From Bradyrhizobium macuxiense (GTDB lineage: Bacteria; Pseudomonadota; Alphaproteobacteria; Rhizobiales; Xanthobacteraceae): a stretch of DNA of 35,166 bases. The position numbers were made by a program, and so were the translations under genes. The notes beneath the pieces are model-generated. The model did no database searches, was not told where the DNA came from, and saw only the letters and a list, made by a program, of their open reading frames with translations. This document shows, piece after piece, positions 14,951 through 22,570 of the stretch; positions within the stretch are counted from its first letter, which is position 1; every line of letters begins with the position of its first letter. The stretch spans positions 1 to 35,166 of the forward strand of contig NZ_VITY01000026.1 of assembly GCF_007993935.1 (NCBI RefSeq). Reading direction: 5' to 3'.

Positions 14951-15096
14951 AGAGAGGAGCGCTCTATTCGGTCAGGGACTATTTTAGAGACGGTGATGAC
15001 GGAGACAAGATCCCCAAAACATTCCAGGCGACAGTCGATCCGCATACCCGCGACCTGAACAATTACAGCACTCAGTTCTGGCGCCAGCAACCTTGA
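14923..15096 (+). pseudogene. Out-of-frame C-terminal part of the gene at 14396
   Basis: In the frame of position 14923 the sequence reads KQYQTWEHLKRGALYSVRDY, FRDGDDGDKIPKTFQATVDP, HTRDLNNYSTQFWRQQP and then TGA. It is rich in aromatic and charged residues, unlike a chance frame, and has no start codon of its own. It directly follows the point where the upstream frame turns low-complexity. The intact gene would have run 14396-15096, about 233 residues. Confidence 0.5.
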
Positions 15097-15141
15097 ATTC
15101 CTTCGTCTATCCGGAGGACTGAAGGTAGAAGATGGCGGCGC

Positions 15142-16077
15142 TTAAGCGCCGCCCGTGCCGAAGCTCCAAACCGGGATACCGAGCTTTTTGGCCTTGTCGG
15201 CGAGATTGTCCTGAATACCCGTGCCTGGGAAGTGCAGGACGCCGATCGGCAGCTCGTGGACCATTGCGTCATTGCGCTTGAACGGCGCGGCCTTGGCGTG
15301 CTTCGTCCAGTCGGGCTTGAAGGCGATCTGCGGGACCTTGCGATTGTCGGCCCATTTGGCCGCGATCAGCTCGGCGCCCTTTGGCGATCCGCCGTGCAGC
15401 AGCACCATGTCCGGGTGCTTGGCGTGGACCTGGTCGAGCTTGGACCAGATCAGCCGGTGGTCGTTGAAGTCGAGTCCACCGGTGAGCGCCACCTTCGGCC
15501 CCGTGGGCAGGAGCACTTGGTTGTCCGCGCGCTTCTTCGCCGTCAGAAAATCGCGGCTGTCGATCATCGCGGAGGTCAGATTGCGGTGGTTGACCTTAGA
15601 CCCGTTGCGCGGCCGCCAAGCGGAATGGGTTTGGCGTTCGAACTGGTCGGCGGCCTGGTCGCGCATCAGCTCGAAGGTGTTACGTCGCTCGATCAGCGTT
15701 TGGCCTTCTGCTGTCAGTCGCTCCAGCTCGACGGACTTGACCTCGCTGCCGTCCTGCTCCCGCTGCGACCGCTGCTGCGCCAGCTCATTGTCGTCGAGCT
15801 CGCGCTCGATCCTGTCGACGGCGCGGTGGAAGACGTTCACCGTCGACCAGAGCAGGTCTTCGAGGTCGGGCTCAAGGCGGGTGTCGGACAGCGCCACCAC
15901 GAGGGCGTCGAAGATGTCGGCGATGCTGCCGACGAGAACGTTTGCTTCGGGAAGCGGCCGGGGATCGGGCTCGTCGTGGAAGGGTCTATAACCATGGAGC
16001 TGGAGTTCCTGGAGGACTTGGTCGGTCGGGGATGAGCCGTGGTGCGGCTCGAAATCATCATTGTGGTCCGTGGTCAT
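15142..16077 (-). CDS. DUF2493 (SLOG-like) protein
   Basis: A 311-residue protein. Residues about 1-150 are helical and charged (RAVDRIERELDDNELAQQRS), probably coiled coil. The C-terminal part (about 190-290) is DUF2493: VALTGGLDFNDHRLIWSKLD, then MVLLHGGSPKGAELIAAKWA and a final IPVWSFGTGGA. This Rossmann-like fold belongs to the SLOG superfamily, whose members bind nucleotides or nucleotide-derived ligands, with G-G and GG-SPKGAE as binding loops. DUF2493 genes are frequent in ICE backbones, usually close to strawberry-notch and Toprim genes as here. The cellular role is not known. Confidence 0.82.
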   Translation of the reverse strand: MTTDHNDDFEPHHGSSPTDQVLQELQLHGYRPFHDEPDPRPLPEANVLVGSIADIFDALVVALSDTRLEPDLEDLLWSTVNVFHRAVDRIERELDDNELAQQRSQREQDGSEVKSVELERLTAEGQTLIERRNTFELMRDQAADQFERQTHSAWRPRNGSKVNHRNLTSAMIDSRDFLTAKKRADNQVLLPTGPKVALTGGLDFNDHRLIWSKLDQVHAKHPDMVLLHGGSPKGAELIAAKWADNRKVPQIAFKPDWTKHAKAAPFKRNDAMVHELPIGVLHFPGTGIQDNLADKAKKLGIPVWSFGTGGA

Positions 16078-16401
16078 TGCGGCTTTCCTTCGGTGGATTG
16101 ACCGCGCCCATCGCGGCCTTCATGGCGACAAAGGCGGCAGGCGGAACGGACTTGCACCCGCAGCGCAGCGGAGGGCCGAAGCGGAGCGGAGGACCGACGG
16201 GGGCCGGCTATTTTGCCTCGCGATGTAAAGGCGGCTCTGCCGCCGACGGAAAATAGTCGGCCCACGAGGTTGCCGGTCCGGGCCGCTTGCCGCCCGATCG
16301 CCCTCTCAGAAGGCCGTGGGTGCGGTCCTCTCCGGCGCCGAGGGAAGCATGACCAGTGGCTCGCGGTGAGACGCGGGCGCGTCGCCCTCACCCTGTTCCG
16401 G
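16078..16401. other. Structured intergenic region between the Toprim and DUF2493 genes
   Basis: It contains a long nested stem-loop. Outer arms GGCCGGCTATTTT (16202-16214) and AAAATAGTCGGCC (16250-16262) pair at 12 of 13 positions. An inner hairpin is GGCGGC-TCT-GCCGCC (16230-16244). On the left, AGCGGAG-type direct repeats lie at about 16155-16190. It could be an RNA structure in the transcript leading to DUF2493, a terminator without a T-run, or a protein or relaxase recognition site. No coding sequence is credible here. Confidence 0.5.
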
Positions 16402-17448
16402 CTATGCCACCAGCTCCATGAAACGGGCAACATCTTGCGCTACGACCTGCACGCGGCTGGCGACCCGAAGGGCGTCAAATCCGAGCAGGCGAAGATCCTC
16501 GTTGAAGTCGCCAAGCCGTGGCGAGATCACGATCGCCTCGATCCCGGCTTCCTGCGCCCGGTCGATCAAGGCTGCCACGGCGCCGTCACCGGCAGGATCG
16601 TTGTCGCGGGCGATGTACAGCCGGCGGAGCGTGTCCGGGAGGAGGATGGCGGAGAGATGTGCCGCCGAGAGCGCTGCGACCATCGGCATGGTCGGCAAGG
16701 CGCAGCGGAGCGACAGCATCGTCTCGATGCCCTCCCCGGCCGCCATGACTTCGCCAGCTACGCCAAATCGAACGGCGTGACCAAGCAGGTCGCCCATCGC
16801 CCGTTTCGGCGTGTCGATCAGCGCCTTGCCGAGCGTCATCTCGCTGAAGCCCCCGGGGTCAAGCCAAGTGCGAAGTGCGCCGGTCAGATGGCCGGAGAGA
16901 TCGGTGACGGCGGCGATCATCGCCGGCCAGGTCTCGGTCGCACTGTGCTCGTCGGGCCGATAGTAGCAGCTCGGGTGAAAGCGCAGACTTCCGGTTTCGT
17001 GCAAAGCCGCAATGCCGCGATTGCGGAGATACGCTTCTACGAGTGTGCCCTCGATCGGCTGCGACATAGCGAACAATCGCCGCGCCGCTTCCGGCGATCC
17101 GGCGGCACCGGGTGTGCGCACGGGCTTTGGAGGCGGTTCAACGCGCGGCAGACTCAGAAAGCGTCGTGCCTCATTGGCGACGTCGCGAAAGTCGATGAAA
17201 CCGCAGCTTTCGCGGATCACATCGAGGAGATCGCCATGTTCGGCCGAGGCGGCGTCGGTCCACTTGCCGGCCGGTCCCTTAACGGACTCCTTGAGCCGCA
17301 CGAACATCGAGCGGCCGGGCGTATTGCGAACGTCGCCCACCATCCAGTAACGGCCCTGGCGCCGCCCATTGGACAGGTAATGGCGGCACACCGCCTCGGC
17401 GTCGCGCGCAAGACGGCGGGCCAGTTCGGAGGCGTTGTCGCGGGCCAT
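16402..17448 (-). CDS. Toprim-domain protein (ICE/plasmid primase-like)
   Basis: A 348-residue protein. The N-terminal region (RYWMVGDVRNTPGRSMFVRL, KWTDAASAEHGDLLDVIRES) is of the primase-associated type. Residues about 150-230 include AYLRNRGI and LRFHPSCYYRP, typical for these proteins. The Toprim core has the conserved glutamate in AAGEGIETMLSL and the DxD-like LYIARDNDPAGDGA. The C-terminus reads FNEDLRLLGFDAL. Toprim proteins of this kind occur in plasmid and ICE replication or transfer regions, but primase activity is not proven. The ATG shares one base with the stop of the upstream helicase gene (TGATG at 17450-17446), so translation is probably coupled. Confidence 0.85.
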   Translation of the reverse strand: MARDNASELARRLARDAEAVCRHYLSNGRRQGRYWMVGDVRNTPGRSMFVRLKESVKGPAGKWTDAASAEHGDLLDVIRESCGFIDFRDVANEARRFLSLPRVEPPPKPVRTPGAAGSPEAARRLFAMSQPIEGTLVEAYLRNRGIAALHETGSLRFHPSCYYRPDEHSATETWPAMIAAVTDLSGHLTGALRTWLDPGGFSEMTLGKALIDTPKRAMGDLLGHAVRFGVAGEVMAAGEGIETMLSLRCALPTMPMVAALSAAHLSAILLPDTLRRLYIARDNDPAGDGAVAALIDRAQEAGIEAIVISPRLGDFNEDLRLLGFDALRVASRVQVVAQDVARFMELVA

Positions 17449-20400
17449 CAGGCCGCCTCCCGCTCGACGATGCGCTCGATCGGATAGTGGTCGAGCACCT
17501 TCGCCAACACCCCGGCGCCATTCGCATCAGCCCGCACGAACATGCGCAATTTCCACGAGATGATCTCGCTGAAGAGGCCGTAGGCGCGCAGCCGGTCACG
17601 CATCGTATCGGTGAAGCCGGATAGCTCGATGCGGTGGGCACCCATCACGCGCACGCGGCGGAGCTGCAGGCCCTCGGCAAGGTCAAGGACGATTCGGCCC
17701 TCCATCAGCGCTGAGTAAGCTTCATCGGGGCTCAAACTGGTGGTCCCGGTCACGGAAGCGTTCGCCGCCCAGGCCGACGTAACCCTGCGACCAATGATGC
17801 GCTCGCCCCCGTCGGTCTGAAGCCGATAAACCCGCGTCGAGCCGTTCGGGAGCCGCTTCCATATCGGCAGCAGCAGGCCGGCGACGATGTGGAGCGTGCT
17901 CTCGGCGAACTCCGGCACGTCGGTGACTTCGCCGTTCCATGCTACGGCGAATGTCTCGCGATCCGCCGGCTGCCAGTGGCTCTCATCCATCATCTTCAGA
18001 GAAACATGTTGATGCTCCATCGGCCGGATCAGCCGCACGCGGCGTTCGATCTCGCCGTCATCGAGCATGAGGCTCGGTGCGGGCATCTGCACCGCGGCCT
18101 GGCCTGAGCGCTCGTTGACCAGCAGCACCGCGCGAGAATCGGCGAGACAATCGAGCGCTTGATCCAGCGTCATAGGACGATTGCGGCGGCGTTCGGTGAT
18201 GGTGAGCAGCCGGGTTTCCGCGCCGGTGGCAGGATGCGTGTAGATCGCGCGCCGGTCGGTGATGAGGAAGCTATCAGCCTGCAGTGTCTCGAGGCCAACA
18301 TCGTAGACGCCGCTCGCGATGGCACCCTCGACCTTGGCGTTGAGGAGCTGCTCGAAGGCCGTGAACAGCACACCTTGCAGGTCGATGGTGAGTGCGAGCA
18401 GCCGGTTCAGGAACGTGGTGATCGGCGGCAAGTCGTCCTTGATGCCGTTCACGTCCATGAGCTTTAGGCCCGTGGCGGCCTCGAACGTCTGGAGCGAGCA
18501 GCCCTCGACCTTGCCGCGCACGAGCAGCAGGTAGAGCTGGCGCAGCGCATCTCGAGCGTAGTGGCTCTCCAAATTGTCCTCGGGCCGGAACAGGCCCTGG
18601 CCGCCGGTCTGGCGCTGGCCGCGCGTGATGGCGCCCAGGGTGTCAAGGCGACGAGCGATGGTCGAGAGGAAGCGCTTCTCCGCCTTCACGTCGGTTGCGA
18701 TCGGACGGAAGAGCGGCGGTTGCGCCTGGTTGGTGCGGTTTGTTCGACCGAGACCCTGGATCGCGGCGTCGGCCTTCCAGCCGGGTTCGAGCAAATAGTG
18801 GACGCGCAGTCGCCGATTCCGCGCTGACAGCTCGGCGTGATAGCTGCGCCCGGTGCCACCGGCGTCCGAGAACACCAGCACGCGCTTCAGGTCATCCATG
18901 AAGGCGGCGGTCTCGGCGAGATTGGCGGAGGCGGCACGGTTCTCGACGGCGAGGCGGTCACCCCTGCGCACCACGCGCCGCGAACGTCCGGTCACCTCCG
19001 CAACGAGGTCCGTGCCGAAGCGCTGCACGATCTGGTCGAGCGCGCCGGGAACAGGCGGAAGCGAAGCGAGCCGCTCGATCAGCTCATTGCGGCGGGCGAC
19101 GGCCTCGCGGCTCTCGACCGGCTGGCCATTGCGAACGACGGGCCGCGACGAGAGATTGCCCTCGCTGTCGGTGAAGGGCTCATAGAGCTGCACTGGAAAG
19201 GAATGGGCGAGGTAGTCGAGAACGTATTCGCGCGGCGTGATGTCGACGCGAACGTCGTTCCACTCTTCGGTCGGGATCTCGGCGAGCCGCCGCTCCATCA
19301 GCGCCTCGCCGGTCGACACGATCTGGATCACCGCGGCATGGCCGTCGGCCAGGTCCCGCTCGATGGAGCGAACCAGGGTCGGCGTTTTCATGCTGGTGAG
19401 CAGATGACCGAAGAATCGCTGCTTGGCCGACTCGAAGGCCGAGCGCGCGGCCGATTTGGCCTGGCGATTGAGCGTGCCGGTCTCGCCGGTGATGTTGGCG
19501 GCCTGCATCGCTGCATCGAGGTGATTGTGGATGACGGCGAACGCGCCAGCATAAGCGTCGTAGATTTGGCGCTGCTCATCGGTGAGCTGGTGCTCGACGA
19601 GTTCGTATTCGACACCGTCGTAAGAGAGCGAGCGAGCGGTGTAGAGGCCGAGCGCGCGCAGGTCCCGGGCCAGGACCTCCATCGCCGCGACGCCACCCTC
19701 CTCGATCGCCTCGACGAACTCGGCGCGGGTAGCGAACGGAAAATCCTCCCCGCCCCACAGGCCGAGCCGCTGGGCGTAGGCGAGATTGTGGACGGTGGTG
19801 GCGCCGGTCGCCGAGACATAGACGACGCGGGCGTTGGGCAGCGCGTGCTGCAGGCGCAAGCCGGCGCGACCCTGCTGCGAGGGGCCGACATCGCCCCGCT
19901 CTCCCTTGCCGCCACCGGCGTTCTGCATGGCATGGCTCTCGTCGAAAATGATCGCTCCGTCGAAGTCGGCTCCCAACCATTCAACGATTTGGCGGACGCG
20001 CGATAGCTTCTCGCCGCGGTCGTCGGACCGCAGCGTAGCGTAGGTTAAAAATAGGATGCCTTCGGCCAACCGGATCTCGCGGCCTTGAGGGAAGCGCGAG
20101 AGTGGCGTGACCAGCAGCCGCTCCATGCCAAGCGCCGACCAGTCGCGCTGCGCGTCCTCCAGCAGCTTGTCGGACTTTGAGATCCAGACTGCCTTGCGCC
20201 GGCCCCGCAGCCAGTTGTCGAGAATGATCCCGGCGGACTGGCGCCCCTTGCCGGCGCCGGTCCCATCGCCGAGCATGAAGCCCCGGCGGAAGCGGACAGC
20301 GTTCGGCGCGTCGTCGCAGGCAGCTGTGACAAGGTCGAAGGTCTCGTCCACCGTCCAAGCGCCAGCAAGGTAGTCGCCATGCGCCTCGCCGGCATAGATC

Positions 20401-21779
20401 AGCGTCTCGAGCTGGGCGTCGGACAGGATGCCGTCGCTGACGAGGTTCGCCGGCAGGCGCGGCCGATAGCTCGGCTTCGGCGGCGCGACAGAGGCCATCG
20501 CGGCCGACTGCACCAGCTTGGTTGGATGCACCTGCGCGCCGGCAATCCGGATCGACTGAAGCCGGTATACCTCGTAGATGGCGTCGCTGAGGCGCGCGCC
20601 CTCGGGTGGCGTCCAGTCGACTGTCTCATAGGCGAGGTCAACGGCTTCGGGATCGGTGACCGACGTCTTGGCCGGCTGTGCGGCGGCACGTGCGAGATAG
20701 CCGCGCACGTTGCGAGGCTCCGGCGAGGTTGACTTGGGAAGCGCGCGGGCCGATGCGACGGTCGGGCGAGGTGGAAGGTGTTCGCCGATCCACCGGAGCA
20801 GCGTCGCGACGTCGGGCGCTATTCCCGGCGACTCCGGGAACGCGTGCGGATCATCGGCCGGCGCCTTGTCGATAACGGTCAACTGCGTCTCGATCGTCGT
20901 GCCGTGCCTGGCGTAGACCGCGCCGGCGATCGCGGCGGTGAACACCACGCGGCCGCGTTCCTGCAACCGGGCGAACGCGTCCCGCCAAGCCGAGGCTTCG
21001 GGTGAGACGTTTGCGCCGGTGATCGTGACGAGCCGGCCGCCGTCGGCGAGACGAGCCAAGGCCGAGGCGATGTGACGGTATGCAGCGTCGGCCATGCGGC
21101 CGGAAACGTTCGCCATTGCCGAGAACGGCGGATTCATCAGCACGACAGTCGGGACGACGGCCGGATCGAGGTGATCGTCGATTTGGGCTGCGTCGAAGCG
21201 CGTGACGGAGATGGCCGGAAAGAGGGAGGAGAGCAACATGGCCCGGGTCTCGGCCAGCTCGTTCAGCACGAGCTCGCCGCCGGCGATCTCGGCGAGGATG
21301 GCGAGCAGGCCGGTGCCCGCGGACGGCTCCAGCACGCGGTCCGCGAACGTGATGGCGGCCGCAGTCAAAGCGGCGAGGCCGAGCGGGATCGGCGTCGAAA
21401 ATTGCTGGAAGCTCTCGCTCTCGACAGAGCGGCGCGTGTGGGTCGGCAGAAGCCCCGCGATCTTGTCCAAAGCGGAAAGTCGTGAAACCGGAGAGTCGGC
21501 TTTGCGGAACAGCGCCTTTCCGTATTTGCGTAGGAACAGGACGGTGGCGGCCTCACAGGCATCGTATGCCATCTTCCAATCCCAGGCGCCCGTCGCATCG
21601 GATGCGCCGAAGGCCGCTTCCATGGCGGCGCGCAGAATTGCGGCGTCGATGCGTCGGCCACGCTCGAGATGCGGGAGGAGTTGCTCCGCCGCAGCGATGA
21701 TGATGCTGGCGCCGTCGGGAGCGCGGACAGGCGAGATCGGCGCGGCCTGGTCGGCCGCGATCGGAGAAAGGTCGGTCAT
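17448..21779 (-). CDS. Strawberry-notch-type helicase fused to an N-terminal methyltransferase
   Basis: A protein of about 1443 residues. A methyltransferase domain at about 125-310 has the SAM motif EPSAGTG (151-157) and the catalytic-type NPPF (216-219), as in N6-adenine enzymes. A superfamily 2 helicase follows, with Walker A GDGTGAGKG (504-512) and FDESHAM (612-618). A strawberry-notch C-terminal region (about 880-1150) contains GRSYHAELSARNRRLRVHYL and IQGLGRTNRTNQAQPPLFRP. Such fusions are large conserved genes of ICEs and plasmids, and a role in protecting or processing incoming DNA has been proposed but is not settled. The start at ATG 21779 (MTDLSPIAADQ) is chosen because the 21 residues above it are arginine-rich leader-like sequence. 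Confidence 0.9.
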   Translation of the reverse strand: MTDLSPIAADQAAPISPVRAPDGASIIIAAAEQLLPHLERGRRIDAAILRAAMEAAFGASDATGAWDWKMAYDACEAATVLFLRKYGKALFRKADSPVSRLSALDKIAGLLPTHTRRSVESESFQQFSTPIPLGLAALTAAAITFADRVLEPSAGTGLLAILAEIAGGELVLNELAETRAMLLSSLFPAISVTRFDAAQIDDHLDPAVVPTVVLMNPPFSAMANVSGRMADAAYRHIASALARLADGGRLVTITGANVSPEASAWRDAFARLQERGRVVFTAAIAGAVYARHGTTIETQLTVIDKAPADDPHAFPESPGIAPDVATLLRWIGEHLPPRPTVASARALPKSTSPEPRNVRGYLARAAAQPAKTSVTDPEAVDLAYETVDWTPPEGARLSDAIYEVYRLQSIRIAGAQVHPTKLVQSAAMASVAPPKPSYRPRLPANLVSDGILSDAQLETLIYAGEAHGDYLAGAWTVDETFDLVTAACDDAPNAVRFRRGFMLGDGTGAGKGRQSAGIILDNWLRGRRKAVWISKSDKLLEDAQRDWSALGMERLLVTPLSRFPQGREIRLAEGILFLTYATLRSDDRGEKLSRVRQIVEWLGADFDGAIIFDESHAMQNAGGGKGERGDVGPSQQGRAGLRLQHALPNARVVYVSATGATTVHNLAYAQRLGLWGGEDFPFATRAEFVEAIEEGGVAAMEVLARDLRALGLYTARSLSYDGVEYELVEHQLTDEQRQIYDAYAGAFAVIHNHLDAAMQAANITGETGTLNRQAKSAARSAFESAKQRFFGHLLTSMKTPTLVRSIERDLADGHAAVIQIVSTGEALMERRLAEIPTEEWNDVRVDITPREYVLDYLAHSFPVQLYEPFTDSEGNLSSRPVVRNGQPVESREAVARRNELIERLASLPPVPGALDQIVQRFGTDLVAEVTGRSRRVVRRGDRLAVENRAASANLAETAAFMDDLKRVLVFSDAGGTGRSYHAELSARNRRLRVHYLLEPGWKADAAIQGLGRTNRTNQAQPPLFRPIATDVKAEKRFLSTIARRLDTLGAITRGQRQTGGQGLFRPEDNLESHYARDALRQLYLLLVRGKVEGCSLQTFEAATGLKLMDVNGIKDDLPPITTFLNRLLALTIDLQGVLFTAFEQLLNAKVEGAIASGVYDVGLETLQADSFLITDRRAIYTHPATGAETRLLTITERRRNRPMTLDQALDCLADSRAVLLVNERSGQAAVQMPAPSLMLDDGEIERRVRLIRPMEHQHVSLKMMDESHWQPADRETFAVAWNGEVTDVPEFAESTLHIVAGLLLPIWKRLPNGSTRVYRLQTDGGERIIGRRVTSAWAANASVTGTTSLSPDEAYSALMEGRIVLDLAEGLQLRRVRVMGAHRIELSGFTDTMRDRLRAYGLFSEIISWKLRMFVRADANGAGVLAKVLDHYPIERIVEREAA

Positions 21780-21903
21780 GAAGGGAGCCTTAAGGAGAGC
21801 GGGAACGGGCCGAGCCGGCCGGCGCTCTCTCTCGGACCGCACCGGCTCAAACTCGTTCCGGCCGACCTCTCCCTCTCAGTATTGTGGCCGTGGCCACATG
21901 AGA

Positions 21904-21936
21904 AAAGGCGCCTCGCCGGCTGGGCGGGGCGCCTTT
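21904..21936 (-). terminator. Hairpin between a small gene and the helicase gene
   Basis: AAAGGCGCC (21904-21912) and GGCGCCTTT (21928-21936) are perfect nine-base arms, extended by CGCC/GGCG pairing inside. Read on the minus strand the 3' arm ends CCTTTTCTC. It lies after the small gene 21950-22060 and before the helicase gene, so it may end the upstream transcript or reduce read-through. Confidence 0.65.
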
Positions 21937-21949
21937 CACAGAGCGTTCG

Positions 21950-22060
21950 TCAGTGTCCGAACTGCCAGCATGGCCAGGCAGTATTGCCGTTCGCGGCGGC
22001 GACCGCTTCCGTGAGGTAGCTCGCATCGCCTTCGACGACGGTGACGATGTATAGCGTCAT
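21950..22060 (-). CDS. 36-residue miniprotein
   Basis: MTLYIVTVVEGDASYLTEAV then AAANGNTAWPCWQFGH. Its ATG overlaps the stop of the upstream gene (ATGA at 22060-22057), and GGGAGG lies six bases before it. Those signals, and a terminator just after its stop, support a real gene despite the size. No family recognised. Confidence 0.55.
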   Translation of the reverse strand: MTLYIVTVVEGDASYLTEAVAAANGNTAWPCWQFGH

Positions 22061-22470
22061 GACGCACCTCCCTCGATCGGATCGTTTTCGCCCGCGAGAA
22101 TGGCCTCTGCCTTCGCGATGGCAGCGTTCGCCCGTCGGCGCCAAAGCTCGACATCGGCTGAGCCGCCCTCCGGAACGTGGGCCAAGATTTTGAGCTGACC
22201 GAGCAGCAGCTCGAAGTGATCCGCCTTGCGCTGGACCTGCTCGCCGAAACGTGACGGGATCGGCAGGGCGTGGCCGATATAGGCGGCGTCGCGGCCTTCC
22301 CAGACGCCGGTGACATAGGTGTCGCCGGACGTTTCAACGTCCGACTTCTTGTCGTCCCAGTCCTCGTCGGCGATCGCGAGATCGCAGGCTTGGCCGAGCG
22401 TTTCGGCTTCGTAGTTTCGCTGCCGGTAGATCGGCAGACGATAGGTCGTCTCAATGGTGAAGAGCGGCAC
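22057..22470 (-). CDS. Hypothetical ICE backbone protein
   Basis: A 137-residue soluble protein starting at GTG 22470 (GGAGG seven bases upstream): PLFTIETTYRLPIYRQRNYE, AETLGQACDLAIADEDWDDK, then a middle section with GDTYVTGVWEGRDAAYIG and a helical end (DVELWRRRANAAIAKAEAIL). The first half has alternating hydrophobic residues expected of a small beta-sheet domain; the second is helical. I do not recognise the family, though proteins of this type are usual beside ParB-like genes in such islands. A terminator-like hairpin (22491-22512) separates it from the ParB-like gene, and the 36-residue gene overlaps its stop. Confidence 0.65.
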   Translation of the reverse strand: MPLFTIETTYRLPIYRQRNYEAETLGQACDLAIADEDWDDKKSDVETSGDTYVTGVWEGRDAAYIGHALPIPSRFGEQVQRKADHFELLLGQLKILAHVPEGGSADVELWRRRANAAIAKAEAILAGENDPIEGGAS

Positions 22471-22490
22471 GAGAGCCTCCAGAATGCAAC

Positions 22491-22512
22491 AAGCCCGGCG
22501 CGAACCGGGCTT
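22491..22512 (-). terminator. Hairpin downstream of the ParB-like gene
   Basis: AAGCCCGG (22491-22498) and CCGGGCTT (22505-22512) form perfect eight-base arms with a six-base loop. On the minus strand the structure ends GGGCTTGTTGC. It should end or attenuate transcription from the ParB-like gene into the next small gene. Confidence 0.6.
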
Positions 22513-22570
22513 TGGGGTGGATTGGCAGTGAAGAGACGCGGGACGACCGAAGCCGCCCCGCGTGGTCGAG

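Noticed and set aside
18837..20006. 389-codon plus-strand frame within the helicase gene
   Set aside because: Antisense shadow of the strawberry-notch helicase, which has all its motifs on the minus strand.
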